64,000 bases of DNA from Curtobacterium sp. MCSS17_008 (GTDB lineage: Bacteria; Actinomycetota; Actinomycetes; Actinomycetales; Microbacteriaceae). Positions 1 through 6,460 of the stretch are shown piece by piece. A program made the translations under genes and the position numbers. The stretch's first letter is position 1; each line of letters opens with the position of its first letter. Location: the NCBI RefSeq assembly GCF_003234185.1, contig NZ_QKSM01000013.1, forward strand, positions 18,434-82,433. The letters are read 5' to 3'. The notes beneath the pieces were generated by a model, which searched no databases, was not told the origin of the DNA, and saw only the letters and a list, made by a program, of their open reading frames with translations.

Positions 1-1
1 C

Positions 2-508
2 ACCGTCGCGTGGAAGTCCGGCGCCGCCGGAGAAGCCGAGGTCGGCCGGGCCCTCGATGCGATCGCCAACGAGCAGGTCGCAGTGCTCCACGACCGGCGC
101 ATCTCCCGGTCCCGCGCGAACATCGATCACATCGTCGTCACCTGCGCCGGCGTCTGGCTCGTCGACGCCAAGCGCTACCGGAACAAGCGGCCCCGCCTGC
201 AGGTCGAGGGCGGAGTCTTCCGGCCTCGCGTCGAGAAGCTCGTCGTCGGCGGTGACGACCGCCGGAAGCTCGTCGACAGCGCGCTCCGTCAGGTCGCGCT
301 TGTGCAGGACGTCGTCGGCCCGGCCAGCGTTCACGGCGCGTTCTGCTTCGTCGACGCGGACTGGCCACTCTTCGGCGGCTCGTTCACCGTCCGCGGCGTT
401 GACGTCTGCTGGCCGAAGCGGCTCGCTAAGCAGCTCGCGGCGCTCGAGGGACCGGTCGACGTCGTTGCGGTCGCAGATGCGATCGCCGCGCACTTCCCGC
501 CTGCTTGA
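2..508 (+). CDS. NERD-domain (nuclease-related) protein, 5' end missing
   Basis: The reading frame is open from the first bases of the window and ends at TGA 506-508, so the true start lies upstream; a GTG at 83 is internal. The readable part begins with a glycine/glutamate segment (GAAGEAEVGRAL) followed by ANIDHIVV and WLVDAKRYR, which is the NERD pattern (G.xGE, the DHIVV strand, then D-x-K). NERD domains are related to restriction-like nucleases and occur alone or fused to helicases, kinases or zinc ribbons. I see no second domain in the 168 visible residues. Its position beside a Fic gene and restriction genes fits an accessory or defence island. The family call is good; the function is unknown. 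Confidence 0.75.
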   Translation, partial: TVAWKSGAAGEAEVGRALDAIANEQVAVLHDRRISRSRANIDHIVVTCAGVWLVDAKRYRNKRPRLQVEGGVFRPRVEKLVVGGDDRRKLVDSALRQVALVQDVVGPASVHGAFCFVDADWPLFGGSFTVRGVDVCWPKRLAKQLAALEGPVDVVAVADAIAAHFPPA

Positions 509-612
509 TCCGCCCGCTTCGGCGCTCTTCGGTGGCGGCGACCTCCTCGCTATTGTTACTTTGCGCGGCTAACTGACATTATTGGCAGAGCTGTCGCCGG
601 GAAGGAGCCGCG

Positions 613-1812
613 ATGACGAACTGGCCAGCCCACGCCCAGCGCACCCTCCCCTGGGAGAGCACGAGCCGGCGCGGCACTCGCGAGGACCGAATGCTCTCCG
701 AAGTCACGGCCTCGATCCCGCCGCGGATCGCTGACCTCGACGTTCCCGTCATCGCTGAGCGCGACCTCGCCCGGGCCCGGTACGAGGCCGCCGACCTCGA
801 GCGCGTCGCTGACGGTGTGCTCAGCCCGCTCGCGGGCTTCCTCATCCGCATGGAGTCCGTCGCGTCGAGCCGTATTGAGCACGTCGAAGCAACCCCAGTC
901 GCGTTCGCGCGCGCCATCGGCGGCCTGAAGGAGAACGCCTCGGCAATGTCGATGGTCGCCGCCGGCACCGCGATCACGAAGCTCATCGCCGCGTCCAGCA
1001 CGACGATCACGCTCGACGAGATCCTCGCCGCACACCGGGCGCTCATGGAAGCCGACCCCGACGTGTCCGAGCGGCCATACGCCGGCCGCGTCCGCGACGT
1101 GCAGAACTGGATCGGCGGCTCGCAGTACTCGCCCCGCGGCGGGCTCTACGTCCCGCCGCCGCCCGCGGAGGTGCCCGCGCTCCTGGACGACCTCATCGCC
1201 TTCGCGAACCGCGACGACGTCGAGCCGGTCACCCAGGCCGCAATCGCGCACGCCCAGTTCGAGAGCATCCACCCGTTCACCGACGGCAACGGCCGCATCG
1301 GCCGGGCACTCATCGGAGCGATCCTGCGCCGTCGGGGTGTCACGCCGCACACGGTGCTGCCGGTGGCCAGCGCCCTCGCCGCCGACACGACCCGCTACTT
1401 CGCCCTGCTCACGGCCTACCGGACCGGTGACGCGGCGCCGATCGTCACCGACTTGGCGCTCTGCGTCGAGACGGCTGCGCGGGAGGCGCGCGGTACCGCG
1501 CGCGTCTTCGCTCGGTTTGAGACCGCGTGGCGGGAGCAGGCGTCCCCGCGCGCCCGCAGCGCTGCAGACCGGATCCTGCCGGTCCTGTTGTCCCTGCCGG
1601 TGTTCACCGTCGAGCAGCTCGTCGACGAGCTTCAGGACGTTGCCGAGCGAAGCGTCTACCGCGGCGTGCAGGCCCTCGAGGAGGCTGGCGTCGTCGAGGC
1701 CGTCACCGAGCGGGTTCGCGGCCGCGCGTACGCCTCGATGGACGTGCTCGACGAGTTCGAGGACCTCGACCTCCGCATCCGCGAGCGGATCACGCGGCTC
1801 CGCGCGGACTGA
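613..1812 (+). CDS. Fic family protein (AMP-transferase fold), class II-like
   Basis: The 399-residue protein carries a complete Fic motif, HPFTDGNGRIGR, at residues 220-231. The His and the two Gly/Arg positions used to transfer AMP (or another nucleotide) from a nucleotide to a protein hydroxyl are all present. An N-terminal SSRIEH at 85-90 resembles the inhibitory-helix motif (S/T-xxx-E-G/N) of self-inhibited Fic proteins, with His in the last position. The C-terminal ~75 residues look like a winged-helix domain, a common Fic architecture. The ATG at 613 follows a GGAAGGAG ribosome binding site. No small antitoxin lies directly beside it, consistent with built-in inhibition. The target protein cannot be told from sequence. 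Confidence 0.9.
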   Translation: MTNWPAHAQRTLPWESTSRRGTREDRMLSEVTASIPPRIADLDVPVIAERDLARARYEAADLERVADGVLSPLAGFLIRMESVASSRIEHVEATPVAFARAIGGLKENASAMSMVAAGTAITKLIAASSTTITLDEILAAHRALMEADPDVSERPYAGRVRDVQNWIGGSQYSPRGGLYVPPPPAEVPALLDDLIAFANRDDVEPVTQAAIAHAQFESIHPFTDGNGRIGRALIGAILRRRGVTPHTVLPVASALAADTTRYFALLTAYRTGDAAPIVTDLALCVETAAREARGTARVFARFETAWREQASPRARSAADRILPVLLSLPVFTVEQLVDELQDVAERSVYRGVQALEEAGVVEAVTERVRGRAYASMDVLDEFEDLDLRIRERITRLRAD

Positions 1813-1818
1813 CGCCTG

Positions 1819-1995
1819 TTACGACGCGCGAGGCACGTTCGCGCGCACGTCGTCGGCCTGCGCATCGTCGAGCTCCCAGAGCCCGGTGTGCTCCGGGTAG
1901 CGCTTCCGCAAGTACTCCCGCACGGTCCTTCCCGGCCGAAATTCGTTCCTGTAGCCAAGTTCGGCCGCCAGCTCTCGCGGTGTGTACGTCGTCAT
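1819..1995 (-). CDS. small 58-aa protein, possible DNA-binding accessory protein
   Basis: This ORF of 58 residues reads MTTYTPRELAAELG at its N-terminus and then a basic stretch (GRTVREYLRKRYP), ending in an acidic tail. The opening looks like the first helices of a helix-turn-helix (PRELAAELG). It starts with ATG at 1995 behind an excellent AAGGAG ribosome binding site and ends at TAA 1819-1821, six bases beyond the convergent fic stop. Codon use is like real genes here. I do not recognise a named family. Small basic proteins of this kind are common in actinobacterial mobile islands. Confidence 0.6.
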   Translation of the reverse strand: MTTYTPRELAAELGYRNEFRPGRTVREYLRKRYPEHTGLWELDDAQADDVRANVPRAS

Positions 1996-2291
1996 CAGTC
2001 GCTCTCCTTCAGTCGCGCCCGACCAGCCGCCGGTACCTAGATCATGGCGTCGGCCCGAACGGCTCGAGCAGCGACGCTCTCAGTTCACCAAGAGGAGCAA
2101 CACCGCGTCGTCTGTACACCGCCACAACAGCTCAGTTTCATGTCACTTCAAGGGGCCGGATCCAAGCCGACGAGAATCACAGTTATCGCAACTATTCGGC
2201 GAGGGGTCTAGTCGCCCGGTTCCGACTCGATCGGAGCTCCGGAGCCGTCAGATCTGCTCGTGTCCGGGGTGATTCGTAGGCTCGAACCGCC
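1996..2291. other. intergenic, upstream of integrase remnant
   Basis: This stretch separates the divergent small gene and the recombinase fragment. It is less GC-rich than the flanks and presumably carries both promoters. I found no RNA gene, strong dyad or copy of the tRNA-Ser 3' end that could serve as an attachment site. Confidence 0.4.
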
Positions 2292-2909
2292 ATGACCGAA
2301 CTGCTGCCACTCCCCGCCCAGGGCCTCCCTGCGCGCGTGATTACGCACGTCGGGAACGACCTCGAACTCGCGGATGCACCTCTCCGTCCCGAGCTGCTCG
2401 AGGGCATCGCGCAGAACACGGCGCACGCGAGCGCCGCGGGCACCAGACGGGCCTACGAAGGCGACTGGGCGGCGTTCGAGCGCTGGTGCGACACCCACGG
2501 CCGGCGCGCCCTGCCTGCGCAGCCACAGACCGTCGCGGCCTACATCACCGACCGGGCGGCGCTCGTTGAGCCGGGCAGCGGGGACCACGTCTACGCACCG
2601 AGCACGATCTCGAGGTGGGTCACCTCGATCAACGTCCGGCACGAGCGCGAGAAGCTCGCCCCTCCGGGCGCGACCCGTACGGTCAAGGACACCCTCGCCG
2701 GCATCCGCCGCGACAACGCGCGGCCAACCAGGCGCATGACGTCACTGCTGCTGAACGACCTCAAGCGAGTGCTGCGCGGCATCGACCTGCACTATTACCC
2801 CGCGTGTCGCGCATATTGCTCTCGTCTTCGAGCACTTGGAACGGTCCAAGAAAAGGACCAGCCCCATTCCGCTCTGAGCGGCGCCCAGCCCGGCACCCTG
2901 GTCGAGTGA
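2292..2909 (+). pseudogene. truncated tyrosine recombinase (integrase) N-terminal part
   Basis: The 205-residue product begins like a site-specific tyrosine recombinase. Residues ~35-160 match a core-binding (SAM-like) domain: TRRAYEGDWAAFERWC, a segment choosing positions in the chain (QTVAAYITDRA), then TISRWVTSINVRH and VKDTLAGIRR. Typical integrases are about 300-400 residues and carry R...HxxR...Y in the second half. None of these appears here or in the other downstream frames. Homology seems to stop near residue 165, after which the sequence is compositionally different. The gene therefore looks like the remnant of the island's integrase after a deletion or replacement of its catalytic domain. 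It cannot be catalytically active alone. Confidence 0.7.
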
Positions 2910-3214
2910 ATTATGTCTCCCCGGAGCCTCCAGAACTCCGCCGCGAAGTCGGGTCTTCCCTCTCGAATCGATGGCCGCCACCCTGGCAAGATGTCATCGA
3001 GTTGACCGCCCAATGCCTCGCAAACGCCTCAGCTAGGGACTCAGAGCGGGATCTCACGCCCTGGGAACAGTCGTCGCTGGCACAACGGGAGGCGCTTCGT
3101 CGATTGGTCGTGCAAGTCCTCCAGGCCTACGCCGATGCCGACAGGCTTGCAGCCTCGCGGTACACGAGCGCACAGGCAGACCACAAAGCGTCACGGCGCC
3201 GGGGCCAGCCATAA
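2906..3214 (+). CDS. hypothetical protein, 102 aa
   Basis: A GTG at 2906 overlaps the stop codon of the integrase remnant (GTGA) and opens a frame to TAA 3212-3214. The product has a tryptophan/proline-rich start and then a helical body (WEQSSLAQREALRRLVVQVL, followed by QAYADADRLAASRY) ending in a basic tail, which looks like genuine protein rather than a shadow. No strong ribosome binding site is visible. Coupling to the upstream remnant or an internal start are both possible. No family recognised; it may be a cargo gene or a fragment joined by the deletion that broke the integrase. Confidence 0.4.
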   Translation: MNYVSPEPPELRREVGSSLSNRWPPPWQDVIELTAQCLANASARDSERDLTPWEQSSLAQREALRRLVVQVLQAYADADRLAASRYTSAQADHKASRRRGQP

Positions 3215-3248
3215 CTAATCCGCGAGACGAACAAGGACGGTGCACCGC

Positions 3249-3992
3249 ATGACGACACGTCGCCAGATCGCCCGAGCGCGGGCTCGCGTTGCCCTCGCCG
3301 CCAGGACGGGCGAGGATCTGCCGAATAGCGTTCATCAACTCGCAGCGATGGACTTTGCAGACGCCGACCACACCGCGACAACTGGTCGAGGTCGCGAAGA
3401 CCGCCAGCGGCCGCAGCGCGGAGACCTGGCAACATTGCTGGGTGTTCACGCCGCTGGTAACGACTTTGGGCGCTCCCGAGAGTTGGAGCACCCGCGGGAC
3501 GGCCAGGGGCTAGAGCATCGCGACGAACAGGCGATCCTCGAGTCCCTGCCTTGGACTCATGAGCAATACGAAGCAGCAAGGTCTGCCGTGGCACGTGGCG
3601 AACTTGACGCGCTCGAACGCAGCGTCCGGCGGAGCGCAATGAACGCCGCGATCACCTACAAGGAGGTATCCGACCGGCTGGAGGTTGGGACCGCGCGGAT
3701 ACTCGCGCGACTCGCGTCTGGGGACCTGTTCGCGTTCGTTTCGGACGACGAGATGCTGTTCCCGACATGGCAGTTTACGAACGACCCCGACCGTCCGGTC
3801 TTAAATCAGCTGTCGACCTTGATCGAAGCATTTGATGATGACATGCACCCAGCGTCGATCCTTGGCTTCATGACGACACCGCACTCCTCCACACGAATCG
3901 ACGGCATCCCGATCACCCCTGTCGAGTGGCTCGCCAGGGGGCGTGGGGTTCAGCCCTTGGTTGAGATACTCGGGGTCCGGCGGCTGATGTGA
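3249..3992 (+). CDS. DNA-binding-like protein with C-terminal Xre/MbcA-type region
   Basis: The product is 247 residues from ATG 3249; an in-frame GTG at 3240 is too close to the AAGGA at 3231-3235 to be preferred. The N-terminal third is arginine-rich and of unusual composition. The second half reads ITYKEVSDRLEVGTARI, an excisionase/helix-turn-helix-like segment, then LFPTWQFTND, a conserved aromatic strand, and SILGFMTTPHS ... PVEWLARGRGVQPLVEIL. That ending follows the pattern of Xre/MbcA/ParS-type antitoxin C-termini, where the W-L-x-x-G part forms the toxin-binding region. No RES-type toxin gene is adjacent, so it may be an orphan antitoxin or a regulator. Family assignment is tentative. 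Confidence 0.5.
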   Translation: MTTRRQIARARARVALAARTGEDLPNSVHQLAAMDFADADHTATTGRGREDRQRPQRGDLATLLGVHAAGNDFGRSRELEHPRDGQGLEHRDEQAILESLPWTHEQYEAARSAVARGELDALERSVRRSAMNAAITYKEVSDRLEVGTARILARLASGDLFAFVSDDEMLFPTWQFTNDPDRPVLNQLSTLIEAFDDDMHPASILGFMTTPHSSTRIDGIPITPVEWLARGRGVQPLVEILGVRRLM

Positions 3993-4348
3993 CGACAGCC
4001 GCCTGGCCGGGGAACAGATGGTCCACGGTTCGACGGCCGTCGGCATCGTTGTCGCGCTGATTCAGATCACGGTGGTGGTCATGCAGTCAAGCTGCCGCGA
4101 CGACGCGCAAGTCGTATCCGTGCTAGTGCGTCAACGAAGGGCCGCGTCGAGCTCCAGGAAGCGCTCCCTCGTATGCGAAACCCGCGGCTGTCCGCCACTA
4201 GTGCGGGCCTGTGCTTCCAGCCACCGGAGCAAGAACGACGAACGAGCTCCACATCGGGGCCCGAATCCCGTGAGCGCCGCCCGTCGATTCGACGCCAACG
4301 GACAGAGCCACGAGACTGTTCGAAGGGCCTCGAACGGAGCAGAACACG
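3993..4348. other. intergenic, 356 bases, no gene recognised
   Basis: Open frames exist in this stretch but their translations lack protein-like composition and start sites. The last ~15 bases provide the GGAG ribosome binding site of the following small gene. I see no RNA gene or repeat. Confidence 0.4.
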
Positions 4349-4558
4349 ATGGCGAAGATGGAAGCCGCGTACGGCACTTCCGAGCGCAAGCGGATCTCGA
4401 TCCCGAGGGTCGACACCTCAGTGCTCGACTGGTGGGAGCAGCAGCATGATGTCGGAATGTCCATACGAGTCCTCATCCGCCGAGAGATCGAGCGGTCTGG
4501 CTACACAGACATCGTCCACGGTCGAGTAGAACAACAGCTTCCCAACGACAAAATGTGA
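4349..4558 (+). CDS. small ribbon-helix-helix-like protein, 69 aa
   Basis: The 69-residue product contains RKRISIPRVDTSVLDWW followed by MSIRVLIRREIERSGYTD. This is the pattern of a short beta strand followed by two helices seen in small plasmid and phage ParR-like or ribbon-helix-helix DNA-binding proteins: KRISI for the ribbon, then S-x-R-x-LIxxEI. ATG 4349 is preceded by GGAG at a good distance. It probably acts as a DNA-binding regulator or a partition-type accessory factor of the island. No actin-like parM partner lies nearby. The fold call is moderate and the function is inferred. Confidence 0.55.
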   Translation: MAKMEAAYGTSERKRISIPRVDTSVLDWWEQQHDVGMSIRVLIRREIERSGYTDIVHGRVEQQLPNDKM

Positions 4559-4919
4559 GGTGGTCGTCGTCGCGCCGAGCTTGACCGAACCTTGCTGGAA
4601 AAGCCCGACCGACGCCCGCGCTACGTCTCGTGGGAGGACGTCACGATCTGGTATCGCCGGCCCCCGCGTGGGCGGACGACCGCGCTGGTCGTCCCGGCGA
4701 GCCCGCGGAGATCCGAGACCGGGCGAACTCAAAAGGTCGCGAGGTTCCCTCCCGCTGTCGCAGCAGCCAGGCCTTCCGCGACGCGTACGAAGCCGCGCCT
4801 TGACACCACTCCCCTAAACGAAACAGCCGACCACCCCGAAAGGCGGCCGGCTGTTCTCGTTCGCGCCGATACGGCGGTTTTATGTCAGATGGCGCGCTCT
4901 CCGCTTGGCGCAACGCGCT
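4559..4919. other. intergenic, 361 bases, with possible coding remnant and a terminator
   Basis: Between the small DNA-binding gene and the convergent SHOCT gene lies a frame with a short protein-like stretch (RPRYVSWEDVTIWYRRPP near 4604-4660) but no acceptable start. It may be the decayed continuation of a two-gene unit. A hairpin at 4822-4855 is listed separately. Confidence 0.35.
4822..4855. terminator. intrinsic-type hairpin
   Basis: AACAGCCG at 4822-4829 pairs exactly with CGGCTGTT at 4848-4855, with further G-C pairing possible inside. It lies between convergent genes and is followed by a few T residues on the plus strand (TTCTCGTT), so it may serve the plus-strand genes. Confidence 0.5.
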
Positions 4920-5468
4920 TCACATGCGCGCGAGTAGTTCGGCCTTCTTCGTCGCAAACTCGTCGTCAGTCAGGATGCCTGACTGATGCAGCACGGCGAG
5001 CTGCTGCAATGCGGCGGGGATGTCCTCAGGTGCTGCGACAGTCTCAGCACTTGCCGGCGACGGTGCCGCGGCTACCGGGTCAGAAGCTACCGCGTAGGCG
5101 CGAGCGGCGTCATCGCCGAGCATGAGGCTGTTGAGAATCTCGCGGACCTGCTTCGCCTCAGCATGGGAGACGCGGAAGTCGATCGAATTGCCGGAGGTGA
5201 TGACGGACACGATCGTGTTCAGCATCCCGTCTCGCTTTGTCGCGACGGAAGAAATGTTCTTCACCGGAATCATCTCGCTACCGGCTTTGCCACCCTTGAA
5301 TCCGGTGGCCAGGAAGCTCATGCCACCAGTCATGATGCCGGCGGTCACTTTTGCGCCCGACACTCCTCGTGGCCGGTCCCACTCGATGCGGTCACGGTAG
5401 ATGGTGACCTTGGCGTTCTTGCCTGCGATGTGCGAGGTGAAGCTGTAGAGGAGGTCTGGATCGGCCAT
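4920..5468 (-). CDS. SHOCT domain protein with PH-like N-terminus
   Basis: The 182-residue protein ends with a clear SHOCT domain (LAVLHQSGILTDDEFATKK at about 156-174), the short C-terminal helix pair thought to mediate oligomerisation. Residues 1-115 form beta-rich sequence (KVTIYRDRIEWDRP, MIPVKNISSVATKR) resembling a bacterial PH-like fold, joined by an alanine/proline linker. No signal peptide is apparent; a glycine-rich stretch (TAGIMTGGMSFLATGFKGG) could contact membranes. It starts at ATG 5468. It is divergent from the EcsC-like gene, with 136 bases between them for promoters. The family is clear, the role is not. Confidence 0.75.
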   Translation of the reverse strand: MADPDLLYSFTSHIAGKNAKVTIYRDRIEWDRPRGVSGAKVTAGIMTGGMSFLATGFKGGKAGSEMIPVKNISSVATKRDGMLNTIVSVITSGNSIDFRVSHAEAKQVREILNSLMLGDDAARAYAVASDPVAAAPSPASAETVAAPEDIPAALQQLAVLHQSGILTDDEFATKKAELLARM

Positions 5469-5604
5469 GTGCTCAGCCTAGATGCCGAGCTGAGCGCGAA
5501 CTATCCCTCGTTCGCGCTGCAGCAGTCCCTTGTGGTCGGTGCCGCGTCGTCCGCTCGCTTGGGGGCTCGTTCCTGTCTGTGGAGTCGGATAGCTTGGGCG
5601 GATC

Positions 5605-6420
5605 ATGGGAACTACTGAGGACACCTCGTCGAGTTCGGCCTTCGGGAAGACGCTCGTCGTCGCAACGAAGCTGCCGGGCGTCCGCATTGATCGAGCCGCG
5701 TTCCTGCGTCGCTCGCTCGCCCCGTACTGCACGGACGAGCAGATCAGCCGAGCGATCGCCGACACGCCGGCTGTGGCGGGGATCTCCGTGGCCGTGCTGA
5801 GCAAGATCGCGGATGCGTCGATCACGAACGAGACCAGCAAGGTCACCGCGCTCTCGGCTGCCGCAGGGATCCCGGGCGGGTTCGCGCTGTTCGCGACTCT
5901 CCCGGTGGACTCCGCGCAGTACCTGGCGCACATGCTGCGCATCGCACAGAAACTTGCCTACCTCTACAGCTGGCCGGACCTGTTTGCCAAAGATGGCGAC
6001 GAGCCGGACGACGGGACCCAGAACGTCCTGACACTGTTCGTCGGCGTGATGTTCGGGGTGCAAGCGGCGAACAAGGGCATCAGCATGATCGCTGAGAAGC
6101 TGGCATCGCAGATGATTAAGCAGCTCCCCAAGCAGGCCCTCACACACGGCGTCATCTACCCGATTGTGAAGACCGTGGCGAAGCACCTGGGCGTGCAGAT
6201 GAGTAAGGGGATGTTCGCCAAGGGTGTGGCGAAGGTGGTTCCCGTTGTGGGCGGCGTGCTGTCGGGCGGCCTGACGTTGGCGACGTTCCTGCCGATGGCG
6301 AAGCGGTTGCGGAGGCATCTGGCTACCCTTGAGACCGCCAAGCCGACGGGGCAACCAGCGGCCGGTGCCACGACGCCGGACACGGCTGCTCCGGAGTCGT
6401 CGGAGCCGGTGCAGCCGTGA
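5605..6420 (+). CDS. EcsC-like family protein
   Basis: The 271-residue protein contains a hydrophobic helical core reading KVTALSAAAGIPGGFALFAT, then LPVDSAQYLAHMLRIAQKLAYLY (given in two parts), which resembles the EcsC family signature of a small-residue hairpin followed by aromatic helices. Two more amphipathic stretches (TLFVGVMFGVQAANKG and VVPVVGGVLSGGLTLATFLP) suggest membrane association. The C-terminal ~35 residues are proline/threonine-rich and probably disordered. ATG 5605 follows a GGCGGATC leader without a strong ribosome binding site. The stop is only 40 bases before the restriction-like gene at 6461, so the two probably share a transcript. Biochemical function is unknown. Confidence 0.55.
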   Translation: MGTTEDTSSSSAFGKTLVVATKLPGVRIDRAAFLRRSLAPYCTDEQISRAIADTPAVAGISVAVLSKIADASITNETSKVTALSAAAGIPGGFALFATLPVDSAQYLAHMLRIAQKLAYLYSWPDLFAKDGDEPDDGTQNVLTLFVGVMFGVQAANKGISMIAEKLASQMIKQLPKQALTHGVIYPIVKTVAKHLGVQMSKGMFAKGVAKVVPVVGGVLSGGLTLATFLPMAKRLRRHLATLETAKPTGQPAAGATTPDTAAPESSEPVQP

Positions 6421-6460
6421 CCGGCGCACGTCGACGCATGTCGAGGGTTGGGGTGCAGGG

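Noticed and set aside
4592..5125. A 177-codon frame with a short protein-like start (RPRYVSWEDVTIWYRR)
   Set aside because: The start codon would be TTG without a ribosome binding site, and the rest overlaps the SHOCT gene antisense. At most a remnant; noted under the intergenic entry.
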